From positions 49,468-113,467 of the forward strand of contig JHWS01000007.1 in assembly GCA_000687675.1 (NCBI GenBank): 64,000 nt of DNA, written 5' to 3'. Shown here piece after piece: positions 36,861 to 47,450 of the stretch. Origin of the DNA: Lachnospiraceae bacterium NC2008. Its GTDB lineage: Bacteria; Bacillota; Clostridia; Lachnospirales; Lachnospiraceae. Position 1 is the first letter of the stretch, and each line of letters opens with the position of its first letter. Below the pieces are notes generated by a model. It was not told where the DNA came from and did no database searches. It saw only the letters and a program-made list of their open reading frames with translations. A program made the translations under genes and the position numbers.

Positions 36861-37718
36861 ATGAAAATAATAGTTGATATAAAAGGCGGCTTAGGTAACC
36901 AGATGTTTTGCTATGCATTTGGATATGCCACATCAAAAAAGAATAATACCAAACTTTGGCTTGATACTGCTATGCAGGATAATAACAAAGTAAAAGGTAG
37001 AAATCTTGAAATAGAAAAATATAATATATGTTTTGATAAACATATAACATATAAATATAGGGATTCAATAGTTTACAAAAAAATTGGATTAAATAGATTA
37101 GTTAAAATACTTAATACGGGAGTTGGATTAAGAAAATATAAAGAAAAGAAAGAATATGAATATGATCCAACAGCTCAAAGTGTTTTAAAAAACACCTATT
37201 TTGAGGGATATTGGCAGAATTATAGATATTTTGATGAATATAGAGATGACATTTTAAAGCTATTTTCAATAAATATTCAAATTCCTCAGGCAGTTTTAGA
37301 TATTAAAAATCATATAGAATCGGCAAAAAGTGTATCTATACATATTAGACGTACTGACTATATTGGGCTTAATTGGCAGATTCCTATGGATTATTATGAT
37401 AATGCATTACAAAAAATAGATTCTTCTGATAATATCTACGTTTTTTCTGATGATATGGCATTTGCTAAAGAATACTTTATGAATAAGGAAGAGTATTCCA
37501 ATAGAAACATTTATTATGTCGAATATGAAAATGAAAATAGAACTATTTTCGATATGTATCTGATGAGTATATGTAAAAATAATATTATTGCTAATAGTTC
37601 CTATAGTTGGTGGGCTGCATATCTTAATTCGAATGATGGAAAAAAAATTATTTGTCCTATAATTGGTATGTGGAAAGAAGATATATACCCCAAAAGCTGG
37701 GAAAGGATTTATTTGTAA
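36861..37718 (+). CDS. Glycosyltransferase family 11 (alpha-1,2-fucosyltransferase)
   Basis: 285 residues. The N-terminal IIVDIKGGLGNQMFCYAFGY is the GDP-binding GT11 motif, VSIHIRRTDYIG is the HxRRxD motif (about residues 157-163), and NNIIANSSYSWWAAYLN is the SxxSWW C-terminal motif. These are diagnostic of WbsJ/FutC-type alpha-1,2-fucosyltransferases. Together with two GT10 genes this points to a fucosylated glycan, although no GDP-fucose synthesis genes lie in the window. Confidence 0.9.
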   Translation: MKIIVDIKGGLGNQMFCYAFGYATSKKNNTKLWLDTAMQDNNKVKGRNLEIEKYNICFDKHITYKYRDSIVYKKIGLNRLVKILNTGVGLRKYKEKKEYEYDPTAQSVLKNTYFEGYWQNYRYFDEYRDDILKLFSINIQIPQAVLDIKNHIESAKSVSIHIRRTDYIGLNWQIPMDYYDNALQKIDSSDNIYVFSDDMAFAKEYFMNKEEYSNRNIYYVEYENENRTIFDMYLMSICKNNIIANSSYSWWAAYLNSNDGKKIICPIIGMWKEDIYPKSWERIYL

Positions 37719-37848
37719 TAATATTATGAAAGTAAATATTTATCCAGTTTTGAAAATTAAAAAATTACTAATTTAAAAACTGAAATAATAAAAATCTCTT
37801 TGTTGATACCGTTCAGCAGAAAAATGTACAAGGGATGAGAATTAACAG

Positions 37849-39291
37849 ATGTCATTTACATCATTTCAATTTATAATCTTTTTACCAATAGTATTCATAT
37901 TATATTGGATTATTGTTCCAAAATATCAATGGTTTGTTATTCTTATATCAAGCTATTATTTTTATATGTGTTGGAATGTAAAATATGCTTTATTAATACT
38001 ATTTGTTACTGTAGTCTCATATATATCGGCAATCCTAATAAAGAAACATTCCAAAAATAAAAAATTATTCTTATCAATCTCAATAATAGTAAGTCTGTTA
38101 TGTCTATTTTTTTTCAAGTATTTTAATTTTTTATCTGATTCTGTATATTCTCTTGCACAGATTTTAGGTATACATACAAACAGAGTGATTTTGAAAGTTG
38201 TATTGCCTGTAGGTATTTCCTTCTATACTTTTCAGTCAATGAGTTATGTAATAGATGTATATAGAGGAGATGCTAAAGAAGAGCACCATTTTGGCAAGTA
38301 TGCAGCTTTTGTTTCATTCTTTCCACAATTAGTGGCTGGACCAATTGAAAGAACTAATAATCTTTTACCACAAATTAACAGTCCAAGAAAATTTGACTGT
38401 GATAAAGCAGTATATGGTCTAAAGCTAATGGCTATAGGCTTTTTTAAGAAATTAGTATTAGCAGATACCACAGCTAAACTTGTAGATAATATTTATAATA
38501 ATTTGTACTACTACAAAGGCTTTGCCTTGATAGGAGCAACCTTTATATTTGGAATACAGATATATTGTGATTTTTCAGGATATTCTGATATTGCCAGAGG
38601 TGTCGCTAAGCTTTTTGGAATTGATCTTATGAAGAACTTTGATTCTCCATATTTATCAAAGAGCATAAAAGAGTTTTGGAGTAGATGGCATATTTCTTTA
38701 TCAACTTGGTTTAGAGATTATGTATACATTCCACTAGGAGGTAATAGAGTTTCTAAAGTCCGCCACTACTTTAATCTTGTAGTTACATTTTTTATAAGTG
38801 GATTATGGCACGGAGCAAACTGGACATTTGTTTTGTGGGGTGGTAGCCATGGAATACTTCAAGTATTTGAAAATATATTTTCAAAAAAAGAAAAAATAAA
38901 AGTAAAATCAAATAATATAATTATAAATATATTAAAAACTATAGGTGTTTATATAATTGTTTCATATATATGGCTCTTTTTTAGGGCACAAAATTTTCAT
39001 GAAGTAAGTTATATATTTAGAAATTCTCTATATGGAATATCAAATATAAAGAATTATTTTCTTACTGGATATAGTAATTTGGATTTGAATAATAAAACAG
39101 TTGCTGAATTAGGAATAGCTTTAATTGTGTTGTTATCATATGATTATTATTCGTTAAAATGTGATGTGTTTGAAAAAATAAGTAAACTATCTCCAATATT
39201 AAGGATAGCAATATATTTATTATTTATATGGATGATATTATTTTTAACACCAATTAAAAGTTCTTCAGAGTTTGTTTATTTTCAGTTTTAG
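37849..39291 (+). CDS. MBOAT-family O-acyltransferase (AlgI/DltB type)
   Basis: 480 residues with about 11 membrane segments. It shows GISFYTFQSMSYVIDVYRGD, FFPQLVAGPIERTNNLLPQI, YCDFSGYSDIARG and FISGLWHGANWTFVLWGG, which carries the catalytic His of MBOATs near residue 324. Such proteins pass acyl groups across the membrane to a glycan, usually with an SGNH partner, here the next gene. A second MBOAT at 63250 is broken by IS66. 130 bases of AT-rich DNA without an obvious gene precede it. Confidence 0.9.
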   Translation: MSFTSFQFIIFLPIVFILYWIIVPKYQWFVILISSYYFYMCWNVKYALLILFVTVVSYISAILIKKHSKNKKLFLSISIIVSLLCLFFFKYFNFLSDSVYSLAQILGIHTNRVILKVVLPVGISFYTFQSMSYVIDVYRGDAKEEHHFGKYAAFVSFFPQLVAGPIERTNNLLPQINSPRKFDCDKAVYGLKLMAIGFFKKLVLADTTAKLVDNIYNNLYYYKGFALIGATFIFGIQIYCDFSGYSDIARGVAKLFGIDLMKNFDSPYLSKSIKEFWSRWHISLSTWFRDYVYIPLGGNRVSKVRHYFNLVVTFFISGLWHGANWTFVLWGGSHGILQVFENIFSKKEKIKVKSNNIIINILKTIGVYIIVSYIWLFFRAQNFHEVSYIFRNSLYGISNIKNYFLTGYSNLDLNNKTVAELGIALIVLLSYDYYSLKCDVFEKISKLSPILRIAIYLLFIWMILFLTPIKSSSEFVYFQF

Positions 39292-39308
39292 ATTTATAGG
39301 CATAAGTG

Positions 39309-40262
39309 ATGAAAAGATTTCTAAAAAAGATAACTATATTTTTCATATTGTTTATTCTTTCCTTTTTGATATTTGTGGGAATAGATTTTTTCTATTCTGG
39401 AAATCAATACGTAAATAATTATCAGGCTGCGCTAATTGATAAAATTAATCGATTGGAATCTATAGAAGAGCCAAAGATAATATTAGTGGGCAACTCTAAT
39501 GTTGCATTTGGGATAGATTCAAAAATGATAGAAGATGCATTTGATATGCCTGTAGTAAATCTTGGTCTTCATGGAGCTATGGGTAATGCTTTTCATGAAA
39601 ATATGATAAAAGGTAATGTGAATCCAGGAGATATAGTTGTCATTTGTCACACAGATTTTGGAGATGATGGAACGTTAGAAGATCCAGGACTTGCTTGGAT
39701 AACCATTGAAAAACATACAGATTTATATTATCTAATTAGTTCTAAAGATTATCCAAGTATGTTAAAGGCTTATCCTAGGTATGCTATGAAGTGCTTTGGT
39801 ATGAAAATAAAACATACTGGTAATGAAATAGCAGGCGGCAGTTATAGTAGGCAGGCTTTCAATGAGTATGGTGATATTGTATTCAAGCCTGATGTTGATT
39901 TTCAGTCAACTTTAGAAGAATTTAAAAGTGGTGTTAATCCACCAAGAATAAGTGAAACTTGTGTAAAAAGATTAAATAAACTTAACAAATATGTTGAATC
40001 TTGCGGCGGAAAGATGGTAATTGCCGGATATCCAATAGGTGATGGAGAGTTTACTGCAAATAAAGAAGAATTTATAGAGTTTCAGACGAAACTAGAAGCT
40101 GAGTTAGATTGTGATGTAATATCAGATTACACAGATTACTTTATACCGTATAAGTATTTTTATAATTCAAAAATGCATTTGACAGAAGAAGGAACAGAAA
40201 TAAGAACTAGACAATTAATAAATGATTTAGACAATTGGGCTTATATTACAGCTAAAAATTAA
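39309..40262 (+). CDS. SGNH-type membrane-anchored protein, partner of MBOAT
   Basis: 317 residues with one N-terminal membrane anchor (about 10-28), then an external alpha/beta domain. IILVGNSNVAFGID carries the G-x-S nucleophile block, and FYNSKMHLTEEGTE the late H of the SGNH/DltD/AlgJ fold. It lies 17 bases after the MBOAT gene, the usual arrangement for extracellular O-acylation pairs such as AlgI-AlgJ. ATG at 39309; a GTG at 39306 is in the same frame. Confidence 0.75.
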   Translation: MKRFLKKITIFFILFILSFLIFVGIDFFYSGNQYVNNYQAALIDKINRLESIEEPKIILVGNSNVAFGIDSKMIEDAFDMPVVNLGLHGAMGNAFHENMIKGNVNPGDIVVICHTDFGDDGTLEDPGLAWITIEKHTDLYYLISSKDYPSMLKAYPRYAMKCFGMKIKHTGNEIAGGSYSRQAFNEYGDIVFKPDVDFQSTLEEFKSGVNPPRISETCVKRLNKLNKYVESCGGKMVIAGYPIGDGEFTANKEEFIEFQTKLEAELDCDVISDYTDYFIPYKYFYNSKMHLTEEGTEIRTRQLINDLDNWAYITAKN

Positions 40263-40345
40263 TTGATTTAGAATTATTTATAATGTTGAACTAGCAAGGT
40301 AAAACATAAAAAGTCTAAAAATACAAGCTTTTATGAGGTTGGCAA

Positions 40346-41569
40346 ATGGAAGTATTTATGATATTACGACAAGTTGTTGATATTATTTATCAATATAAAG
40401 CACTTGATTATGGTATTTGTGCTTTTGGAATTTTGTTATTAATATATAAATCTTTCAAAATTAACATATTTCAATTTATAAAAAATGAAATAGACATTTT
40501 GGATGTATTAATTGTCAGTTTGGGAATGTTGTATTTTGTTTCATTTTTAAGAAATACTCAAGGAATGGAAGTTTTTTTAAAAACGGGTTCTGTATTTCTT
40601 TTATATTTCTTAGGAAGGGTATACGGAGAAGAAGTCTTTAAGTATGGATTTAAGGTTGCTATAGTTTCATACATTATAGTATATGCAAACTTTATTGCAA
40701 GAGTTATAGAATATGCACATTATTATGCTACAGGAAGGTGTTTTTCATTTGAAGAGTTTGGGATAAGAAATAGTGGGGGGCTTTTTCATTATAAAACAGA
40801 TTTAGTAGTTGCAATGATTGTTGCGATGATTTTTATATATAAATATGGTAAAAGTAAATTATTAAAATATATAACTATTTTTCTGATAATTAATCTAATT
40901 TCTTTTTCTTGTGATGCTAGAATGGGGCAGTTAATTGTATTATTAGAAGATTCCTTGATATTATATGATATATACAGATGTAAAAATCTTAATTTAAGTA
41001 ATAAGGTACAAATGAATGTAAAAAATAAACATATGTTCACTAATATTATTTTTACTTTGATTTATATAAGTGCATTCTTAACCTTTATTGTGATTCAAAT
41101 ATCCCCTATTCATATTGATACATTTAATAATTATTTTTCAGAGGAATTTTACTGGAAAACAGAAAAAATATTCCATTCTAGACATGTAATTATTTGGGAT
41201 AATTTAAATTATTATTCTAATCAAAGTTTATTAACTAGATTACTTGGAATCGATTTATGTTCTGATAGCATTCATAACGCAATAGGAGATAGAGCACATT
41301 GTTATTACCTAAAATTAATATTATCAATAGGGTACATTGGTGTTTTAACAACTATAGAATATTTTAGGAGAATTATTATTAAAATTTCAAAAAATTCTAA
41401 TCGTGATTATAGATATGTTTGTTATGCTTTTTTAATAATGTTTTTACTTATGGGAATATCTATGGAATCAATAGAGTATACTCAAATGAGCTGGTTTCCA
41501 TTTCTTTTTATGGGGGCTATTGTTACTTCTTCAAATATTCAGAATAAAAAAATATCCAGTAAAAAATGA
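40346..41569 (+). CDS. Wzy/O-antigen ligase-like membrane protein, copy 1
   Basis: 407 residues with about ten membrane helices. An acidic loop with a G-rich turn (RNSGGLFHYKTDLVVAM, G6 at 40775-40780, in frame) is shared with its paralogue at 44596. A large external loop contains IWDNLNYYSNQ. The end SIEYTQMSWFPFLFMG matches the paralogue's DRTQMSWFVMMYVG. Polymerase or ligase of repeat units is inferred from topology and context. Overlaps the next gene by ATGA. Confidence 0.6.
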   Translation: MEVFMILRQVVDIIYQYKALDYGICAFGILLLIYKSFKINIFQFIKNEIDILDVLIVSLGMLYFVSFLRNTQGMEVFLKTGSVFLLYFLGRVYGEEVFKYGFKVAIVSYIIVYANFIARVIEYAHYYATGRCFSFEEFGIRNSGGLFHYKTDLVVAMIVAMIFIYKYGKSKLLKYITIFLIINLISFSCDARMGQLIVLLEDSLILYDIYRCKNLNLSNKVQMNVKNKHMFTNIIFTLIYISAFLTFIVIQISPIHIDTFNNYFSEEFYWKTEKIFHSRHVIIWDNLNYYSNQSLLTRLLGIDLCSDSIHNAIGDRAHCYYLKLILSIGYIGVLTTIEYFRRIIIKISKNSNRDYRYVCYAFLIMFLLMGISMESIEYTQMSWFPFLFMGAIVTSSNIQNKKISSKK

Positions 41570-42612
41570 TTTATTTTATTATTTTTAGTTTAATTATATT
41601 TATTCCTTTTTGTGTAGGAACATTTATAAAAAAAAATAGAAGTGTAACTTTGATGGATAGAGAATTTACTTTAGTACTTAAAGGATTTTCTATCCTTACA
41701 GTAATTTGGGCACATGGGGGTGCATATCTAGGAATTCCTGGTTTACAATTCATAGCGGGAATAGGAGTTTCTTTATTTATATTATGTTCAGGATATGGGT
41801 TAGAAGTATCATATAAAAAAAATGGAATTAAATATTTTTGGATAAAAAGAATTTATAGACTAGTTATACCTATTTTATTTTCAATTATAATATATAAATT
41901 ATTAAGTAAAAGTATATCTATACAAAGTATTGGAAGCGAATTAAAATACTTTTTTGAATCACAATGGTTTATTGTTTATATTATAATTTGCTATGTAATG
42001 TTCTATGTTTGTAAGCTTATATCTCATCTTTTTATTAAATCGGAACGGAGAGATGAGCTAGAATTGGTTATTTTACTTATTATGTTTGGAATCTTTTTCT
42101 GCATTGAATGTATTTTCCCAATTGATATTGAGATTCCTTTTCTTAGAGCAAGGCAGATGATTAGCTTTCCGTTTGGAGTTTTTGCGGCAAAATATAAGAA
42201 TAAAATTGAGGAAAAATATATTAATAAATCAAATATAATTATTACCATACTAGGAGCGATAGGTTTATCATTTGTTGGAATAACACAGATATATGAAATA
42301 AAAATAAAGTATTATGTTATAGGAGACTATTTATCTATATTTACTGTTTTTCCATTAGCAATAGTATGTTTGTTATTGTTTAATAAATATATATTTCTCA
42401 AAAAAAATAGTTTTTTTAGGCTTACTGGTTTAATATCATATGAACTTTATATTTCTCAAGGTTATATTTTAACTAAAATAAGCCAAAACTTAAAAAATGT
42501 AATAGTAATATCAATAGCTACATTTTTATTTGCTACTGTTATTCATCTACTAAGCAACTTATTAGATAAAAGTATCTTATTTTTTAAACATGGAAAAACC
42601 AAAACGTTGTAG
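41566..42612 (+). CDS. Acyltransferase_3 family membrane protein
   Basis: 348 residues with about ten membrane segments. LKGFSILTVIWAHGGAYLGI carries the early His of Acyltransferase_3 proteins (catalytic region), and GVSLFILCSGYGLEVSY and GIKYFWIKRIYRLVIPIL are family-typical. It likely O-acetylates the glycan. It overlaps the gene before by ATGA and the gene after by 23 bases, so it is translationally locked in the operon. Confidence 0.8.
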   Translation: MIYFIIFSLIIFIPFCVGTFIKKNRSVTLMDREFTLVLKGFSILTVIWAHGGAYLGIPGLQFIAGIGVSLFILCSGYGLEVSYKKNGIKYFWIKRIYRLVIPILFSIIIYKLLSKSISIQSIGSELKYFFESQWFIVYIIICYVMFYVCKLISHLFIKSERRDELELVILLIMFGIFFCIECIFPIDIEIPFLRARQMISFPFGVFAAKYKNKIEEKYINKSNIIITILGAIGLSFVGITQIYEIKIKYYVIGDYLSIFTVFPLAIVCLLLFNKYIFLKKNSFFRLTGLISYELYISQGYILTKISQNLKNVIVISIATFLFATVIHLLSNLLDKSILFFKHGKTKTL

Positions 42613-44593
42613 TATCCTTGGTGTCAACGTAGCTGTCACCAATATGTCACAAATTACAAAGTACATATTAGAAAATATTTATCAAATTAAAGGTGAATAT
42701 ATTACCCTATCAAACGTACATACTACAGTTCTTTCTTATGAGAATAAAGACTATCGTATGATACAGAATAGGGCTTTTCTTGCGCTTCCTGATGGAAGCC
42801 CTCTTTCCTATGTTCAAAGATTACGTGGTTTTCAAGACGCTAGACAGACAGCTGGTCCAGATCTTATGGATAGGATGTGGAAGCTTACTGAAAATACAGA
42901 TATCAAACATTATTTCTATGGCGGAAGTCAAGAGGCTATAGAGAATCTCAGAAAAAATCTTAATAAAAAATACCCTAATTTAAAAATTGCTGGTATGGAG
43001 TCTCCTCCTTTTAGAAAACTAACAGAGGAAGAAGATATTTCTGCTATAAAAAGAATTAATGAATCAGGTGCAGATATTGTCTGGGTTGGTCTTGGAGCAC
43101 CTAAGCAGGAACAGTGGATGTTTAATCATAAGGGCAAGGTTGAAGCTCTTATGTTTGGCGTTGGAGCAGGTTTTGATTTTCATGCAGGTACAGTTAAACG
43201 TGCACCTAAGTGGATGAGAGAACATTACCTTGAGTGGTTATATAGACTTATTCAGGATCCAAAGAGACTTTGGAAGCGTTATATTGAGACAAATGCAAAG
43301 TTTGTCTTATATTTGCTATGGAATGCTTTTAGAGGCAAAGAAGATTATGCAGATGATAAGAAGAGGATGCTTATATATGCACATTATTATTATCCTGATG
43401 TGGCCTCTACTGGACAGATTCTAACAGACCTTGCAGAAGGATTAAAGGATGATTTCTATATAACAGTAATATGTACAGTACCTTCTTATGGAGGGAAAAT
43501 AGCAAGGCATTACAGACTTCATAAGTATTACTATGAAGATATTAACGGAGTTGAAATTATTCGTGTTAGGGTTCCTGAATTTAAAAAGAATTCAAAAATA
43601 AGTAGACTAGTTAATATTACAAGCTACTTTTTTGCAGCTATTTCAGCAACTTTTAAAACAGGACATCAGGATTATATATATGCGATGAGTCAACCCCCTA
43701 TTCTAGGTGGTATGCTTGGTGTAATAGGAAAAAGAATAAAGAAAGCTAAACTAATTTACAATATACAAGACTTTAATCCAGAGCAAATTATGGCTGTAAA
43801 TTATGTTAATAATAAGATGATTCTTAATACAGTAATGGCTATAGATAAGCACAGCTGTAAAAAGTCAGATAAGATAATTGTTGTAGGTAGGGACATGATA
43901 GAGACTCTTAAAAAGAGATTTTTAAAGCCACCTAAGCATGTATGTATTAATAACTGGATAGATGAAAAAGAAATAATTCCTCTTGAGAAAGACAACAAAG
44001 AGGTAATAGAACTTCGAAAAGCTTTTGGAGTAGAAGATGGGTTTGTCATAATGTATTCTGGTAATATTGGATTATATTATGATTTGCTTAATTTAATAAA
44101 AGTAATCGAAAAGTTCAAGGATAACGACAAGATAGCCTTTGTATTTGCAGGGGCTGGTTCAATAAAAGAAAATCTTCAAGAATATGTAACAAAGCATGAA
44201 ATGAATAATGTTGTATTCGTTCCTTATCAGGATAAAGAACACCTTGTATATAGTCTAAACGTGGCAGATGTGCATCTTGTAGTAAATGCTAAAGGTATAA
44301 AAGGTGTTTCTGTCCCAAGTAAGCTATATGGGGTAATGGCAGCGGGTAGGCCTGTGCTTGGTATACTAGAAGAAGGTACTGAGGCTAGATGTATTGTAGA
44401 GGAAAGTGGATGTGGTCTTGTAGCTAATCCAGGGGATTATGAGGCAATTGAGGCACTAATAAGAAGATTTATCGAGTGTAAAAAAGAAGACTCCCTAAGA
44501 AAAATGGGAATTAAAGGTAGAGAGTTTTTGGATGAACATCTTACAAAGGCCAAATCTATTGAGAAATATAAGAAAGAAATATTAAATAGTTAG
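42590..44593 (+). CDS. WecG/TagA (GT26) plus GT4 fusion glycosyltransferase
   Basis: 667 residues. Residues 1-240 are a complete WecG/TagA/CpsF domain: YITLSNVHTTVLSYENKDYR, LPDGSPLSYVQRLRG, DIVWVGLGAPKQEQW and GVGAGFDFHAGTVKRAP. Residues about 260-667 are a GT4 domain with MLIYAHYYYPDVASTGQILT, AKLIYNIQDFNPEQIMAVNY and VPSKLYGVMAAGRPVLGILE. The two are usually separate proteins, so one chain may add two successive sugars. It overlaps the acyltransferase gene. Confidence 0.9.
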   Translation: MEKPKRCSILGVNVAVTNMSQITKYILENIYQIKGEYITLSNVHTTVLSYENKDYRMIQNRAFLALPDGSPLSYVQRLRGFQDARQTAGPDLMDRMWKLTENTDIKHYFYGGSQEAIENLRKNLNKKYPNLKIAGMESPPFRKLTEEEDISAIKRINESGADIVWVGLGAPKQEQWMFNHKGKVEALMFGVGAGFDFHAGTVKRAPKWMREHYLEWLYRLIQDPKRLWKRYIETNAKFVLYLLWNAFRGKEDYADDKKRMLIYAHYYYPDVASTGQILTDLAEGLKDDFYITVICTVPSYGGKIARHYRLHKYYYEDINGVEIIRVRVPEFKKNSKISRLVNITSYFFAAISATFKTGHQDYIYAMSQPPILGGMLGVIGKRIKKAKLIYNIQDFNPEQIMAVNYVNNKMILNTVMAIDKHSCKKSDKIIVVGRDMIETLKKRFLKPPKHVCINNWIDEKEIIPLEKDNKEVIELRKAFGVEDGFVIMYSGNIGLYYDLLNLIKVIEKFKDNDKIAFVFAGAGSIKENLQEYVTKHEMNNVVFVPYQDKEHLVYSLNVADVHLVVNAKGIKGVSVPSKLYGVMAAGRPVLGILEEGTEARCIVEESGCGLVANPGDYEAIEALIRRFIECKKEDSLRKMGIKGREFLDEHLTKAKSIEKYKKEILNS

Positions 44594-44595
44594 TT

Positions 44596-45756
44596 ATGTC
44601 CATATTCTTGTTCTTAAAGCAAATAGTAGATATTTTTTACCAGTACAGATTTTTAGATTATGTAATGGTTATATTTGCTTTTTCTCTTTTGATATATCAA
44701 TTGTGGCTTAGAAGACCTGATAATAAAACAGAATTTATTGAATGCTGTCAAAAAACAATTAAGAATATAACAATAACCGATATTTGTATTTGCTATTTTA
44801 TTATAATTTCTTCATTAAAATATTTTCTATATTCTACTGTAAGTCTAGAATTGTATGGGAAAATCATGTCAGCCTTTCTTATGTTTTTTATAGGAAGATT
44901 TTGTAAGGATAGAATAGAAGAATGTTCAGGGATGCTTGCTATATCTGCATACATAGTTGTTTATGCAAATTTGATATACAGATATTTTTATTTTGGTTTT
45001 GATAAATTTTTAACATCAAAAGTAAATGATGGATGTTTTTATTACTTTGATACAGATTTATCATATGCAATGCTTATTGGACTTGTATTTATAGCTATGT
45101 ATGCAAGAAATGGCATTTTGAAATTTATTACTGTATTTATTACTTGTCCATTTATGATACTACATTCTGGAGCAGACATTCAGAAGGTGTTGTTAGTAGT
45201 TACATATATCGTATTATTTGTTTTTATTGGTGAGAGGGCTGTCAAAAGAAGACGAATAAGCGATTACTTGCTTCCGATAGCTCTTTTGCTCTTATGTGTT
45301 ATACTTGTTGGTATAATATCGCCTGTATTTACAAATGATAATGATTCAACATTAATCAAAATAATAAATAGATGGGTTACGGATACTAATAATATAAGTG
45401 ACAGATATATAGAGTGGCAAAAAGCAAGATATGTGTTTGATAATTCAAGTATGTTATGGAAATGTATAGGCGTAAATGATAGTATGGTGCAGGTTGTTAA
45501 TCAATATTTGCATGTATTCTTTAATTATGGATATATAGGAATGATAGCAACACTGTTAATTATCATTTCAAGCACCTTTTCAGCTATACATACGCCTGTT
45601 AGAAAAACATTTTATGTATCAATTATGTTGGCTATAGTATTTTTAGGGACATGTATAGTGATAAACGGGATGGACAGAACGCAAATGAGCTGGTTTGTAA
45701 TGATGTATGTAGGTATGGTTCAGAATAAAGGAATATCTATTAAAGAAAATGTGTAA
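44596..45756 (+). CDS. Wzy/O-antigen ligase-like membrane protein, copy 2
   Basis: 386 residues with about ten membrane helices; paralogue of 40346 (shared LKQIVDIFYQYRFLDY / LRQVVDIIYQYKALDY start, common IVVYANLIYR region, common end). A large external loop carries NRWVTDTNNISDRYIEWQKA. It starts two bases after the fusion transferase and overlaps the next gene by 8 bases. Polymerase or ligase role inferred. Confidence 0.6.
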   Translation: MSIFLFLKQIVDIFYQYRFLDYVMVIFAFSLLIYQLWLRRPDNKTEFIECCQKTIKNITITDICICYFIIISSLKYFLYSTVSLELYGKIMSAFLMFFIGRFCKDRIEECSGMLAISAYIVVYANLIYRYFYFGFDKFLTSKVNDGCFYYFDTDLSYAMLIGLVFIAMYARNGILKFITVFITCPFMILHSGADIQKVLLVVTYIVLFVFIGERAVKRRRISDYLLPIALLLLCVILVGIISPVFTNDNDSTLIKIINRWVTDTNNISDRYIEWQKARYVFDNSSMLWKCIGVNDSMVQVVNQYLHVFFNYGYIGMIATLLIIISSTFSAIHTPVRKTFYVSIMLAIVFLGTCIVINGMDRTQMSWFVMMYVGMVQNKGISIKENV

Positions 45757-47398
45757 AAATATAAAAAATATCATAAATTTAATAGCTTATAACATTAAAA
45801 AGAATATTAAGTCATCTATTGCGATTGTTTCTTTTCCAGTAATTATGCTTTTGTTACTTGGTCCAGTCGAAATATATTATTCAAACATGACAGATTTTGA
45901 TTTTACAATAAAGGAATTCTTTCTGTTATTTTTGATTATTTCTTTTTTCATATCATTTTTTTCAAAGAAATCATATCATTTTTTTACAACTATTATTCTA
46001 ACATTATCATTATCATCATATTTTCAAAATGCTTTTTTAAATAAAAAATTATCCGAAAAAGATGGTACAGCTGTAAAATGGAACGAGTTAGATAAATTAA
46101 TTACAATCAATACAATTATATGGATTTTATTAGTCTCTATATTACTAATAATATTATGGAAATGTAGTACAAAAATACAAACATATATATCACTATTTTT
46201 CGTAACAATTCAAATAGTTGCTTTGATATCACTAATTATCAATATATGCAAAATAGATATTAAGATGCCACACTATCAATTAGATGGAGAGGGGCAATTC
46301 GAGGTTGCTTCGGAAGAAAATATTATAGTTATAGTATTGGATGCAACGGGAGAAAAATATGTACACGATATTTATGAAAGTGATAACTCATTAGTTAGTC
46401 CTCTAAAAGATTTTACATGGTTTACTAATTATGACTCATTATATATGCCAACTTTCCCATCAATGATACATATGTTAACTGGATATGATCCAGATACCAG
46501 TGTTCCGAGAATACAATATCAGGCAGACGCATGGAATTCAGAGAAATGTAATAAATTTTATAAAGAATTACACAAATCAGGATATATATGCAATCTTTAT
46601 TCATCTTCACAAAAGTATGTCTACGGAAATACGGATGAAATGATTGGTAAAATTGATAATTTAAAGTATAAAGAACCAAAGGTAAACAAAAAATTGATGC
46701 TTTCTATGTTAGAAAAATATACCTTATATAGATATTCGCCATATATTGTTAAGCCTAGATTAGAAGTAAATATGGATCATTATAGGGGGGTGGTTGTATA
46801 TGATGGAGAGGAAACCACCACTGTAAATTCAAATACTGAATTCAATGAAAAGGTTGTGCAGGGATTAAAAATTAATAATCATAATAAAAAAGCTTTTATT
46901 ATTCAGCATATTCAGGGAATGCATGGTCCAATTAATACAGCAAAAGATGGAACATATGATGAAAATGCAACACCAACGGAAACAGTATATGGATTAATGG
47001 TAATATTGGATACATATTTCAATCAGCTCAAATCAGAGGGGATATATGATAACTCGACTATAATAGTAACTGCAGATCATGGTTGGTATGATGATCCTGA
47101 TGGTGATTTACAAGCTATATTTTTTATAAAATTGCCTAAAGAAGAACATAATTCTATACAATTTAATGATGCCCCAATATGTTCCGATGACTTTCAAGCA
47201 ACTATTTTAAAGTGTGCAAACCTTGAATACAATGGTTTTGGAAAGAGTATATTTGATTGGGAATCTGGTGAAAAAAGAGAAAGAACAACATATGATAGTA
47301 CAGATATGAATGGTTATACTTATTATTATAATGGAAATGAATTAAGGACAAAGATTAAAGATGGATATGACGTTATAGGAAGTAATAATACATGGTAA
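45749..47398 (+). CDS. Membrane alkaline-phosphatase-superfamily protein, paralogue 4
   Basis: 549 residues. Shared start LLLLGPVEIYYSNMTDFDFT, four to five membrane segments, catalytic domain with IVIVLDATGEK (about 198), Thr in PTFPSMIHMLTG (235) and TADHGWYDD (about 441). Like paralogues 3 and 5 it has NMDHYRGVV in the middle. A G6 run at 46785-46790 encodes the R-G-V turn, in frame. It ends just before a 39-base repeat that recurs after paralogue 5. Confidence 0.8.
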   Translation: MCKNIKNIINLIAYNIKKNIKSSIAIVSFPVIMLLLLGPVEIYYSNMTDFDFTIKEFFLLFLIISFFISFFSKKSYHFFTTIILTLSLSSYFQNAFLNKKLSEKDGTAVKWNELDKLITINTIIWILLVSILLIILWKCSTKIQTYISLFFVTIQIVALISLIINICKIDIKMPHYQLDGEGQFEVASEENIIVIVLDATGEKYVHDIYESDNSLVSPLKDFTWFTNYDSLYMPTFPSMIHMLTGYDPDTSVPRIQYQADAWNSEKCNKFYKELHKSGYICNLYSSSQKYVYGNTDEMIGKIDNLKYKEPKVNKKLMLSMLEKYTLYRYSPYIVKPRLEVNMDHYRGVVVYDGEETTTVNSNTEFNEKVVQGLKINNHNKKAFIIQHIQGMHGPINTAKDGTYDENATPTETVYGLMVILDTYFNQLKSEGIYDNSTIIVTADHGWYDDPDGDLQAIFFIKLPKEEHNSIQFNDAPICSDDFQATILKCANLEYNGFGKSIFDWESGEKRERTTYDSTDMNGYTYYYNGNELRTKIKDGYDVIGSNNTW

Positions 47399-47411
47399 AA
47401 AGTTTGTTATG

Positions 47412-47450
47412 TGCAGCATAGTCAAGCAAATGGACACACTTTTGAATGTA
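47412..47450. repeat. 39-base repeat, copy 1
   Basis: Starts TGCAGCATAGTCAAGCAAAT, includes GGACACACTTTT; 36 of 39 bases match 62833-62871. Both copies lie directly after the stop of a phosphotransferase-like paralogue. Probably an insertion-sequence end or a recombination scar. Confidence 0.7.
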
